A DNA stretch of 37,487 nt, taken from the NCBI GenBank assembly GCA_024638805.1, contig JAHEJO010000008.1:1-37487 (forward strand), given 5' to 3'. The position numbers were made by a program, and so were the translations under genes. This document shows positions 25,585-33,669 of the stretch, one piece after another. The notes under the pieces were generated by a model. That model made no database searches. It was not told the origin of the DNA and worked only from the letters and a program-made list of their open reading frames with translations. The stretch is from Acidimicrobiales bacterium (GTDB lineage Bacteria > Actinomycetota > Acidimicrobiia > Acidimicrobiales > SZUA-35). The number at the start of each line of letters is the position of its first letter. Within the stretch, counting starts at the first letter, position 1.

Positions 25585-26965
25585 TCCCACACCGGGGCTC
25601 CAACGACTCGATGGCGGTCGGATTCTCCTCGGCGGATCGCCGCGGCGCTTGCTCAAGCTGTCCGCACGGGGCGCGTCTCTCGTCAGCGAATGGTTGGCCG
25701 GGCAGGCCGAGCCCGTTTCACCGGCGCAGCGTCAACTCATGTGGCACCTGGTCGAATCGGGGATGGTCAGCCCACCACAACCCTCACCCGGATCGATCGA
25801 ACCCACCGATGTGATCATCCCCGTGTACGACGACCCGGTGGGTCTCGCGTTCACGCTGGCGGGTTTGGCCCATGACGACGAAGGACTGAACATCACCGTT
25901 GTCGATGACGGGTCGCCCACATCGGTCGAGCTACCCGACTGGGCGGCTGGCCGGGTCGCTCTGATTCGCTCGAGTACCAATGGCGGTCCCGCGACAGCCC
26001 GCACGGTCGGAATCACCGCCACCGAGAACGAGATCGTCGTGTTCGTCGACGCTGGAGTGCGGATCACGCCGAAGACGGTGAGGGCATTGGCTGCCTGGTG
26101 TACGAAGACCGATGGCATCGTCGCCGCCGGACCCCGCATCGTGGTTCCACCCCCGACCGGACCGCTGGATCGATACGAGGCATCTCATTCCGTACTGGAC
26201 GTCGGCCGTGGTCTCCGGAGCCCGGAGATCGTCGGCCCGGGACGTCCGGTCGGGTATCTGCCGACCGCTGCGCTGGCGGTCCGGCGCCAGGCTCTGGAGG
26301 CGATCGACGGGTTCGACCCGAGGTTCCGATACGGCGAGGACGTGGATCTCGTTTGGCGACTCGATCGAATCGGGTCGGTCGTTGTCGATCCGGCTCTTTC
26401 GGTCACCCATCCGGCGCGGGCCACGATCATCGAGTTCATGGTCCAGCGTTTTCGCTACGGGACCTCGGCCGGATTGCTGGCCGCAAAGCACGGCCGCACG
26501 ATGGCTCCGTTTCGAGTTGATCGAGCCGTTGCCGTCGCTCTGGTCGGGTCCATCGTTCTGCCGCTTGTGCCCGCTACGGCCGTGGCCGTCGGCACGGTCG
26601 TCCTCGAGACCGGTCGGAGAGCGGCGCAGTTCCGGACGTGGTGTGACGGGACACCGGGTTCGGCGGCCCGTGGGGCGATCGAGAACCTTCGGTCAACGGC
26701 GCAGGTTACGGTGGCGTTCACCGGGGTCGCCGGTCGAGCCTGGTGGCCGATCACGCTGATCGCCGTGGCGCAGGCGCGATCGCCGAGATTGCGAGCCCGG
26801 GCGAGAGGGATTGCGCTCGGATGGCTGATCAGAAACGCCGCTCACAGGGACCTCGGCGCGATCGCAATCGCTGTGCTCGACGACCTGTCCTATGGGATCG
26901 GAGTGTGGTACGGGAGTCTACGGGCCAGGACAGCGCGGGCCCTCGTGCCGACTATGTGGCGATGA
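25574..26965 (+). CDS. mftF: Mycofactocin glycosyltransferase MftF
   Basis: About 463 residues. The N-terminal segment RLDGGRILLGGSPRRLLKLSARGA (in two parts) is the typical MftF leader region. A GT2 family glycosyltransferase domain follows (about 80-300) with VVDDGS (DDGS 111-114), VDAG in place of the DXD motif (159-161), and GEDVDLVWRLDRIG. Hydrophobic segments occur near the C-terminus. MftF adds the oligo-glucose chain to mycofactocin. The start is GTG 25574 (11 bp overlap with mftE); GTG 25547 is the alternative. Its stop overlaps the convergent NYN gene by 14 bp. Confidence 0.85.
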   Translation: MCCSPTPGLQRLDGGRILLGGSPRRLLKLSARGASLVSEWLAGQAEPVSPAQRQLMWHLVESGMVSPPQPSPGSIEPTDVIIPVYDDPVGLAFTLAGLAHDDEGLNITVVDDGSPTSVELPDWAAGRVALIRSSTNGGPATARTVGITATENEIVVFVDAGVRITPKTVRALAAWCTKTDGIVAAGPRIVVPPPTGPLDRYEASHSVLDVGRGLRSPEIVGPGRPVGYLPTAALAVRRQALEAIDGFDPRFRYGEDVDLVWRLDRIGSVVVDPALSVTHPARATIIEFMVQRFRYGTSAGLLAAKHGRTMAPFRVDRAVAVALVGSIVLPLVPATAVAVGTVVLETGRRAAQFRTWCDGTPGSAARGAIENLRSTAQVTVAFTGVAGRAWWPITLIAVAQARSPRLRARARGIALGWLIRNAAHRDLGAIAIAVLDDLSYGIGVWYGSLRARTARALVPTMWR

Positions 26966-29168
26966 ACAGATCCAGGAGCTGGCCGTTGTCGATCATCGTC
27001 GCGCCCTTCATGGCCGCCGATGACGCGAGATCCATGTCGTCGGTGACGACGACGACCGGCCATTCGCTCGGGTAGGAGTCGATCAGGCCGACGATTTGGG
27101 CAGCAACCGACCCTCCCTCCCGGGTGATCCTCACACGAACCGAACGCGAGTCTGGCAGGCGGTCATGGCCGTGGTCCCGGTCGAGGAGTACGTCGGGCGC
27201 TGCGCCGCTGCTGGCCGCCAATGCGCTGAGGTAGTGGACCAGATTCCGTCGCTGGTCGACACGATCGACGCTCGGCCACCCCATCGCGGCAACGGGGTCC
27301 CCATCGATCAACAACACGGCGTTCTCGGTGTTGACCACATGCCTGGCGACAGCGACCGGATCGTCGCGTAGGTTCTCCGGGATCTCGATCGGCCGTCGTG
27401 AGGCGGGAGCCGCCTCCTTCGCTGACGTCGGCTCAGCGGTTTCGTCGTCTGGCTCGACCGATTCCAGGACTACATCGCCTGAGCCCACCACTCCTGCGGT
27501 GGCGAGCAGAGGCCCTGACGCCTCCGTGGTCTCAGTCTTGTCGGGAGCCGACGAGTGGGTGAACGATGAGAAGAGACTCGCCAGGCCACCCCTCCCGCGG
27601 CTCCGCTCGGTTGTTCCGGTGGTCGCTGGTGCTTGCTCGGCGGTGACTCCGGACCCTGGCAGCGCATCAGCGTTGTCGGGTTCGAATGAGGCCACGGTTT
27701 CGGCGACGAGCGCATGCACCTCATCGATGTCCTCGGGCTCCTCGGGGGAGTCGGTCGACTCCGGCTCGGACGGCGGGGTATCGTCGCCTTCGCCTTCGCC
27801 ATCGCTTTCGTCGGCTGGAGCGGCTGTGGCGTCCTCGGCGGTGACCTCCACGAAACCGCTCGTGTCGAACGCGTCGGGGACGTCGAAGGCGCTCATGTCG
27901 GCGGCGGCGATGGGCTCGGTTTTCAAGCCGTCGACCGAAGATCGGAGTTCCTGCATCCGCTCGCCGAGTGCATTCGCCACCGCTTCGGCCTCGGTGACCG
28001 ATGAGTCCAGGGTCGCCATCTGATCGTGGAGCGCCGCCACGGTGGTCCGCACCAGCTCGAGTTTCGTCGTGAGCGTGTTGCGCTCGTCGGCGAAATCGGT
28101 GAGCGCCGCTTCGAGGGCTTCGATCTTCTCGCTATCGGAGGCACCACGCTCCGTGAGGGCGGCGTTGATCCGCTCCATCTCCGCCCGTGCCGCCGTGTGG
28201 GCGCCGGTCAGGGCATCGACACGACCGGTGAGGGCCGAGCGGGCTGAGATCGCTGCTTGGAGTTCTGATTCGGAGCTGGCGACACCGGCCTGTGCTTGGG
28301 CAAGTTTGGTCTCCAACCGCTGCACTTCGGCGGCAATCGAATCGCGCTCGGCGGCAACTTCTCGAGACTCGGCGATCGCCTGGTCCCGTTCCTGTTTGGC
28401 CAGTGCAGCCTCGGATCCGACAGCCTCCACCTCCGAGGAGGTTTGTGCGACCGCACTCTCGAGCTCGTCGAGACGTTCCTGAGCCTCGGCGGCGACTCGC
28501 CGGAGTTCGTCGAGCTCCTCGGTCAGCTCGGCCTGCTCGATGATCGCCAGCTCCTTGGCCTCCTGAGCCTGGTCTCGATCAGCCCGCGCCTGCCTGAGAT
28601 CTGTGTGGAGACTCCTGACCTGCGCCGACAGGGATGCCCCCGCGCTATGCACCGCTGACCCTTCCGAGTGCTCAGCCGGGGTCGGCGCATCGACGTCGTC
28701 GGCAGCGGGCTCGGACAGCCGCTGTGCGAGACCGGAGACCTCATCGTCGATGGAGTTCTTCTCCTCGGCGAGCTGGCCCACCAAGTTCTTGAGCTCGTCG
28801 ATTTCGCTGCGGATCGACTCCTCGTCTACCGGTGCTGCCTCGGGCTCAATTGCGGGCTCACCGGCGTCCGACGAGTCGTGACGCGTCTCCAGCTCGGTGT
28901 CGAGCGAGAGTACGCCGGGGAGGCTCAGCCAGCGCAGGGCTCCCTCGCCGACATTCTCCTCGGTGGCCGCGACCGCGACCCGCTGGCGGAAGGCTTCATC
29001 CTCGGCCAACACCTGACGGGCGATCGAGATGGCGCGCAGGGGAAAGTGGCGCACATAGAGGAACATCCGCATCGGCCCGGGCGGCTCGACCGGAGGCTCC
29101 TGCTCGACGCCCTCCCTTGCGACGAGGAAGGCCAACTCGCACGCTCTGTTCAGGTCTGGTTGGTCCAT
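26952..29168 (-). CDS. Coiled-coil protein with C-terminal NYN (PIN-like) domain
   Basis: A 738-residue protein. Residues 1-90 form a compact conserved-looking domain (PMRMFLYVRHFPLRAISIARQ), and ~110-390 are long heptad-rich coiled coil. Residues ~395-590 are an acidic Pro/Ser/Glu-rich linker. Residues 616-738 resemble a YacP-type NYN ribonuclease domain: LLIDGDPVA (D622), DVLLDRD and VVVTDDMDLA (D710, D711, D713). YacP-like proteins usually have DGYN at the first motif, and this one has DGDP. RNA cleavage is inferred from fold only. The start is supported by GGGAG 9 nt upstream of the ATG. It converges on mftF with a 14-bp overlap. Confidence 0.75.
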   Translation of the reverse strand: MDQPDLNRACELAFLVAREGVEQEPPVEPPGPMRMFLYVRHFPLRAISIARQVLAEDEAFRQRVAVAATEENVGEGALRWLSLPGVLSLDTELETRHDSSDAGEPAIEPEAAPVDEESIRSEIDELKNLVGQLAEEKNSIDDEVSGLAQRLSEPAADDVDAPTPAEHSEGSAVHSAGASLSAQVRSLHTDLRQARADRDQAQEAKELAIIEQAELTEELDELRRVAAEAQERLDELESAVAQTSSEVEAVGSEAALAKQERDQAIAESREVAAERDSIAAEVQRLETKLAQAQAGVASSESELQAAISARSALTGRVDALTGAHTAARAEMERINAALTERGASDSEKIEALEAALTDFADERNTLTTKLELVRTTVAALHDQMATLDSSVTEAEAVANALGERMQELRSSVDGLKTEPIAAADMSAFDVPDAFDTSGFVEVTAEDATAAPADESDGEGEGDDTPPSEPESTDSPEEPEDIDEVHALVAETVASFEPDNADALPGSGVTAEQAPATTGTTERSRGRGGLASLFSSFTHSSAPDKTETTEASGPLLATAGVVGSGDVVLESVEPDDETAEPTSAKEAAPASRRPIEIPENLRDDPVAVARHVVNTENAVLLIDGDPVAAMGWPSVDRVDQRRNLVHYLSALAASSGAAPDVLLDRDHGHDRLPDSRSVRVRITREGGSVAAQIVGLIDSYPSEWPVVVVTDDMDLASSAAMKGATMIDNGQLLDLFIAT

Positions 29169-29359
29169 TGCTCGAATCTCCCGAGTCCCATTGGTCGACG
29201 AAAGGCGCGCACGCCTTTCCTTCTACATCGACGCTTCGGGGGCGAAGTTCAGTACACATTGCTGTCGCCACGCCTCAGCATCGCGCCCGTCCCGACGAGA
29301 ACTCCACCCTAACCCTCCGTGCCCCGGGCCCGAAAGTCCAGAAAGCCATTAGCGCGACC

Positions 29360-29388
29360 TTGACAGAGGAACAATCGTTCGCTCTACT
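29360..29388 (+). promoter_or_regulatory. Promoter of the DnaQ/GIY-YIG gene
   Basis: TTGACA (29360-29365), a 17-bp spacer and TCTACT (29383-29388) match the main sigma factor pattern well. The ATG starts 7 nt after the -10, so the transcript is predicted to be leaderless. Confidence 0.7.
29367..29382 (+). promoter_or_regulatory. LexA-like (SOS) palindrome in the promoter spacer
   Basis: AGGAACAATCGTTCGC contains a perfect GAAC-N4-GTTC core and fits 11 of 14 positions of CGAACRNRYGTTYC. It lies between the -35 and -10, where a bound repressor would block RNA polymerase. E. coli cho, a functional analogue of the gene product, is LexA controlled. Confidence 0.65.
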
Positions 29389-29395
29389 TTCACCG

Positions 29396-31027
29396 ATGTC
29401 AGTACCCGCCACGGCTCTCCCCCTTTTCGAGGAATCGCGCCCATTCGCCGGACCGGTTCGAGGTGCTCAGCGCTGCGGTGAGCCCGTGCAACACTCGCTC
29501 GAAGGAATGGGGGTGCCCCTGGCCGACGCCACGTTCTGTGTGCTCGACCTCGAGACGACCGGTGGTGACGTGGGGAGCTGCGGGATCACCGAAATCGGTG
29601 CGGTCAAGGTCCGAGGCGGCGAAGTCCTCGGCACGTTCCAGACAATGGTGAATCCTGGCTGCGGTATCCCGCCCAAGATCACTGTGCTCACCGGCATCAC
29701 CGAGATGATGGTCATGAAGGCTCCGACCATCGACGCGGTACTGCCCACATTCCTCGACTTCATCGGCGGAGCGGTCATCGTGGGCCACAATGTTCGTTTC
29801 GACATGTCGTTCATCAACGCCGCAGTCCGACGTTGGGGCGGTCCGATGTTGGGCAACCAGCGCATCGACACGCTCGCACTCGCACGGCGCGTGCTCGCCG
29901 ACGAGGTGCCCAGGTTCAATCTCCAGACGCTCGCAACGCGGCTTCGCCTCTCCCACCAACCCTCTCATCGCGCTCTGGAGGATGCGTGGGCGACGGTCGA
30001 CCTTCTACACCTGCTGATCGAGCGGGCGTCCGGGTGGGGCGTGACGGGGTTGGACGATCTGGTGGCGTTGCCGACCGTCGCCGGTCATCCCCAGTGGAAA
30101 AAACTTGCCCTGACCAAGAGCCTTCCCCGCTCGCCGGGGGTCTACTTCTTCAAAGACGCCTCCGGCATCGTGCTCTACGTCGGCAAGGCCACCGACCTCC
30201 GGGCGAGGGTGCGCAGCTACTTCAGCTCCGAGCGCCGTCGCAAGATCCCGCAACTCCTGAGGGAGACGAACGCGATTGAACACCGGGTGTGCGCCAACAC
30301 CCTCGAGGCGGAACTCCTCGAGTTGCGACTGATCAAGGAGCACCGACCTCGATTCAACCGTCGACACCGTAGCCCGGTCAGATCACAATGGGTCAAGCTG
30401 ACGACGGCCGAAGCGTTTCCCCGGCTCTCGATCGTTCGATCCACCAGAGGGGCCGGCGTCTATCTCGGTCCGATCTCGAATCGACGGACCGCCGAGTTGG
30501 TGGTCGATGCACTCCACAGCGTCGTCCCTTTGCGGCGATGTAATGCCCGAATAGGCCGGACCGGACAGCCCACGCGGGATGGGCTCTGCGTCGCAGCTCA
30601 ACTGGGGGTTGCGATGTGTCCCTGCAGCGGCGAACTCGACGTCAGCACCTACCAGCCGATCGTTGATGACGCCGCCCGGCTGATGACATCGCATCCCCAC
30701 ATCGCGCTGGAAGGACTACAGCGCCGGATGGAGGAGCTGGCCCGGTTGGAACGCTTCGAAGACGCTGCGGCGGTACGGGACCGGGCCAGTGCTCTGGCAG
30801 CAGCGGTCGAGCGGAGTCGGCGTCTTGCGAAGGTCGCCAACCTCGGCACGATCGTATTGGAGTTCGAATCGGGCGTCGTCCGTATCGATACCGAAGGCCT
30901 CGATGTCGAGGAACGGTTGCTTGTCGGGGGGTGGATCGATCGTCATGGGCCGAGGGCGCGGGTGCTGGAGGGAAGCGATTCGCTGAGCTCGCCCCTGCCG
31001 CGCCTGGCCAGTTTCAGTCCCCGGTGA
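29396..31027 (+). CDS. DnaQ-type exonuclease fused to UvrC-like GIY-YIG nuclease
   Basis: A 543-residue fusion. Residues ~45-215 are a DEDDh 3'-5' exonuclease (D51-L-E53 in LDLETTGG, then GHNVRFDMSF and SHRALEDAWAT). Residues ~243-325 are a GIY-YIG endonuclease of UvrC/Cho type (PGVYFF, Y250; LYVGKATDLRARV). A UVR-like helical motif is near residues 436-465 (LQRRMEELARLERFEDAAAVRDRA). The C-terminal UvrC nuclease and HhH domains are absent, so only the 3' incision is expected, as in Cho. It resembles mycobacterial Rv2191. ALPLF near the N-terminus (7-11) looks like a beta-clamp motif. It converges on trpD with a 14-bp overlap. Confidence 0.9.
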   Translation: MSVPATALPLFEESRPFAGPVRGAQRCGEPVQHSLEGMGVPLADATFCVLDLETTGGDVGSCGITEIGAVKVRGGEVLGTFQTMVNPGCGIPPKITVLTGITEMMVMKAPTIDAVLPTFLDFIGGAVIVGHNVRFDMSFINAAVRRWGGPMLGNQRIDTLALARRVLADEVPRFNLQTLATRLRLSHQPSHRALEDAWATVDLLHLLIERASGWGVTGLDDLVALPTVAGHPQWKKLALTKSLPRSPGVYFFKDASGIVLYVGKATDLRARVRSYFSSERRRKIPQLLRETNAIEHRVCANTLEAELLELRLIKEHRPRFNRRHRSPVRSQWVKLTTAEAFPRLSIVRSTRGAGVYLGPISNRRTAELVVDALHSVVPLRRCNARIGRTGQPTRDGLCVAAQLGVAMCPCSGELDVSTYQPIVDDAARLMTSHPHIALEGLQRRMEELARLERFEDAAAVRDRASALAAAVERSRRLAKVANLGTIVLEFESGVVRIDTEGLDVEERLLVGGWIDRHGPRARVLEGSDSLSSPLPRLASFSPR

Positions 31028-32039
31028 TGAACTCGTCGTAGAGCGCCTTGACCTGCCCCGAGCGCAAGGCTCGTCTGGCCGAGGCGACCGCAGTCCCGAG
31101 GTCGGGCTCGATCTCGGCCACCACGAGTGCGGCGGCGGCATTGAGCGCCACGATGTCCTCAGCCGCGTCGACACCGCCGGCTGACTTGATCATGGCAGTG
31201 AATATTCGCGCGTTGTCCGCTGCAGTGCCACCGGCCAGCGACGCGGTAGCGACGAGATCGATGCCAGCCGCCTCGGGGTGAATCGTCATCTCTCGAATGT
31301 CGTGCCGGGTGACCTCGAAGACTCGGTTCGGGCCGGCGGTGGACAATTCGTCCAGTCCATCGAATCCGGCGATCACCCACGCCCGGATCATTCCCCGCTC
31401 GAACAGGACCCGGGCCAGCTGCTCGGCCCGGGTTTCGGTGGCCACCCCCATCACGATGCGCTTCACACCGCCGGGGTGGACCAGAGGGCCGAGGATGTTG
31501 AACACGGTCGAGATCCCGAGCGAGGTTCGAACCGGACCGGCGTGACGCATCGCCGGGTGAAAGGTCTTGGCCCACGCGAAGGCAAGGCCATGGTTGGCGA
31601 GTTGTTGCTCGACCTGTGCCGGAGTCTTATCGATGTCAACCCCTATCGCAGCCAGGAAATCAAACGACCCGCTGGTGCTCGAGGCCGCGACGTTGCCGTG
31701 CTTGCAGATGGTGACACCGGCGGACGCTGCGACGAACGACGCCATCGAACTCACGTTCAGGGCGAACGACCGACGATGCGCCGATCCTCCCGTCCCGACG
31801 ATGTCGACGGTGCCCTGAGGGACGGTGAGCGGCTCGGCTGCTGCCAACATTGCGTCTGCGAAACCCAGGATCTCGTCGTCGGACTCACCCTTGACGCGGA
31901 GTCCCATGAGCAGGGCGCCAAGCGCCACGGGGTCGGCATCGCCGTTCAGCACTTCGGTCATCGCTCTGGCCGTGACCTCACGGCTGAGGTCTCTGCCCTC
32001 GACCAGCGACCCGAGCAACTCCGACCAGGGTGTGATCAT
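31014..32039 (-). CDS. trpD: Anthranilate phosphoribosyltransferase
   Basis: A 341-residue enzyme joining anthranilate and PRPP in the second step of tryptophan synthesis. Family elements are TVDIVGTGG, SAGVTICKHGN, ASSTSGSFDFLAAIGV, FHPAMRHAGPVRTSLG and TVFNILGPLVHPG. After GTGG the usual D-G/R-x-x-T-x-N is SAHRRSFALN, about two residues longer, at the PRPP-binding loop. The start is the ATG that overlaps the DUF3501 stop (ATGA). No other trp gene is in the window; the operon partners are rubrerythrin and DUF3501. Confidence 0.88.
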   Translation of the reverse strand: MITPWSELLGSLVEGRDLSREVTARAMTEVLNGDADPVALGALLMGLRVKGESDDEILGFADAMLAAAEPLTVPQGTVDIVGTGGSAHRRSFALNVSSMASFVAASAGVTICKHGNVAASSTSGSFDFLAAIGVDIDKTPAQVEQQLANHGLAFAWAKTFHPAMRHAGPVRTSLGISTVFNILGPLVHPGGVKRIVMGVATETRAEQLARVLFERGMIRAWVIAGFDGLDELSTAGPNRVFEVTRHDIREMTIHPEAAGIDLVATASLAGGTAADNARIFTAMIKSAGGVDAAEDIVALNAAAALVVAEIEPDLGTAVASARRALRSGQVKALYDEFITGD

Positions 32040-32632
32040 CGGAGATCGGAGGCGATCGACGCACGGTTCTCGTCGGTGAGGACCGCTTCTTCGAGATAGG
32101 CCGGGTGGGTGCAGACGACTTTGACGGGACCCGCTTCGAACTTGTCGACCTGGGCGGCGGTGACGGGCCACCAGAGATAGTGAACGCTCGCCGTCATTTC
32201 TTCCCGGCTCAGCGTCCTTTCGTGATCGGCATCGAGGTGTCCTCTGAGGATCTCGACATCGTCACCATCGCCGAGATGAAGTTCGAGCGATCGCTCGACG
32301 CCGGCCAGCTTGGGCAGCCACTCCCGCAGTTGTTCTTCGCTGATGAGTTCGATGAACACTGTGGCGCCGAGCTTTCCGGGGCGCGAGATCAGCGGGTTGT
32401 ACGTCCGCAATTCGGTATCGATGCCTTCGTCGGTGACGATCTTTTCGACCCTCGCCATTTCCTGGATCTGGAACCGAATCGTGTGGCGGTTCTCGAAGAG
32501 GAGCGTCATGATCGTGCCGACGTGGATTCGGCGCTTCTTCTTCAGTGCGATGATGTAAGGATGGAACTCATCGCGCTCCCGTTCGTAGGCACGGAGGTCG
32601 GCGATGTCGTCGAGAGTGAGTTCAACTGACAT
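32036..32632 (-). CDS. DUF3501 family protein
   Basis: A 198-residue soluble protein beginning with [19 protein letters not shown] and containing [31 protein letters not shown], both typical of DUF3501. The biochemical role is unknown. DUF3501 genes commonly sit beside rubrerythrin and a cluster-binding oxidoreductase, which suggests a peroxide/redox function; here rubrerythrin is present 32 bp upstream but the oxidoreductase is not. Its stop overlaps the trpD start by 4 bp. Confidence 0.88.
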   Translation of the reverse strand: MSVELTLDDIADLRAYERERDEFHPYIIALKKKRRIHVGTIMTLLFENRHTIRFQIQEMARVEKIVTDEGIDTELRTYNPLISRPGKLGATVFIELISEEQLREWLPKLAGVERSLELHLGDGDDVEILRGHLDADHERTLSREEMTASVHYLWWPVTAAQVDKFEAGPVKVVCTHPAYLEEAVLTDENRASIASDLR

Positions 32633-32664
32633 GGTGCTTCCGTTCTAGGTGGAGGCGGGCGACT

Positions 32665-33084
32665 CTAGGAGATTCGGTCGAGACCGTCTGCGAAGCGGCC
32701 GGCGTGGGATTTCTCGGCGCGAGCGAGGGTTTCCATCCATTCGGCAACCTCGTCGAAGCCCTCTTCACGGGCGGTCTTGGAGAAGCCCGGGTACATCTCG
32801 GTGTATTCGTAGGTTTCACCGGTGATGGCGGACTTGAGGTTGTCCTCGGTTGGACCGACCGGCTCACCGGTGGCCGGGTCGCCTATCTCGGCGAGAAAGT
32901 CGAAGTGACCGAATGCGTGACCGGTCTCACCCTCGGCGACCGATCGGAACAGCATGGCGACATCGGGGTACCCCTCGACATCGGCTTTCTGGGCGAAGTA
33001 GAGGTACCGACGGTTGGCCTGGCTCTCGCGGGCAAAAGCTTCCTTGAGATTCTGTTCGGTTTTGGTGCCCTCGAGATCTGGCAT
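32665..33084 (-). CDS. Rubrerythrin (diiron domain only)
   Basis: A 139-residue ferritin-like diiron protein expected to reduce hydrogen peroxide in the cytoplasm. The iron-ligand helices are visible as [37 protein letters not shown] and [12 protein letters not shown]. The rubredoxin-like C-terminal FeS domain of classical rubrerythrin is absent, so a separate electron donor is needed. AGGAG lies 5 nt before the ATG. It is the first gene of the rubrerythrin-DUF3501-trpD operon. Confidence 0.92.
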   Translation of the reverse strand: MPDLEGTKTEQNLKEAFARESQANRRYLYFAQKADVEGYPDVAMLFRSVAEGETGHAFGHFDFLAEIGDPATGEPVGPTEDNLKSAITGETYEYTEMYPGFSKTAREEGFDEVAEWMETLARAEKSHAGRFADGLDRIS

Positions 33085-33119
33085 TTCAACTCCTGGTGGT
33101 GGGTTCGGCGTGGTATGTG

Positions 33120-33134
33120 CGATCCTCGGGATCG
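33120..33134. promoter_or_regulatory. Palindrome in the rubrerythrin leader
   Basis: CGATCC-TCG-GGATCG is a perfect 6-bp inverted repeat with a 3-bp spacer. It lies between a candidate -10 (TACAAT, 33153-33158 on the minus strand) and the rubrerythrin start. It could be a repressor operator or a small mRNA hairpin. Confidence 0.35.
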
Positions 33135-33150
33135 TTGGTGGTGGAAACGG

Positions 33151-33669
33151 TCATTGTAAATGCGAGATGCGAGCTGTAATCCGTTGCACTGTGCCAAGCG
33201 TTCTCGTCGTCGTTCCACCGACGGCGCTGTCCAGGGCGCTGAGCGAGAGCGTGGATTCAGAGAGCCTGCCTTGAGGCAACCAGTGGATTTCCGAACCGAT
33301 GACCTTGTACCGATCTCCGGCGGGAAACACCGTGGAGAGGTCAGCATCGCTCGGGCCGTGGAGGAAGATCACCTGGGGTTTGCCGCCACCTTCCCCCTGT
33401 TCGCCGTCGAAGGGCGCGGCCGCCACGAGGCCGGCGAGCTCCTCGCCGGTTCTGGTGAATACGTCCACCTCGTAGCCAAGCTCCTCGTGTAGCGTCCGCC
33501 CGAGCTGGGCAGGGTGGATGTCGTCCGCAAACGGGAGAATGATGTTGCCGCTCGCCTGGTAGGCGCTTGGGTCGTCGAACCCGCTCCGCTCGACGACGGC
33601 CAACAGCGCCTCGTTGGTGATTCTCCGCTTTCCGAGGTTCATTCCTCTGAGGAACACGACAACCGTCAT
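33151..33669 (-). CDS. DUF1697 family protein
   Basis: A 172-residue protein starting VVVFLRGMNLGKRRITNEAL with the segment AYQASGNIIL, both diagnostic of DUF1697. The family is widespread, cytoplasmic and of unknown function. The length is typical. It starts 74 bp from the divergent small membrane protein. It is separated from rubrerythrin by 66 bp containing that operon's own candidate promoter, so cotranscription is not required. Confidence 0.88.
   Translation of the reverse strand: MTVVVFLRGMNLGKRRITNEALLAVVERSGFDDPSAYQASGNIILPFADDIHPAQLGRTLHEELGYEVDVFTRTGEELAGLVAAAPFDGEQGEGGGKPQVIFLHGPSDADLSTVFPAGDRYKVIGSEIHWLPQGRLSESTLSLSALDSAVGGTTTRTLGTVQRITARISHLQ
33153..33158 (-). promoter_or_regulatory. 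Candidate -10 (TACAAT) of the rubrerythrin operon
   Basis: TACAAT on the minus strand differs from TATAAT at one base. It overlaps the DUF1697 stop and lies ~70 nt upstream of rubrerythrin. The -35 is not clear. Two direct copies of CTCGCAT lie just upstream. Confidence 0.4.
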
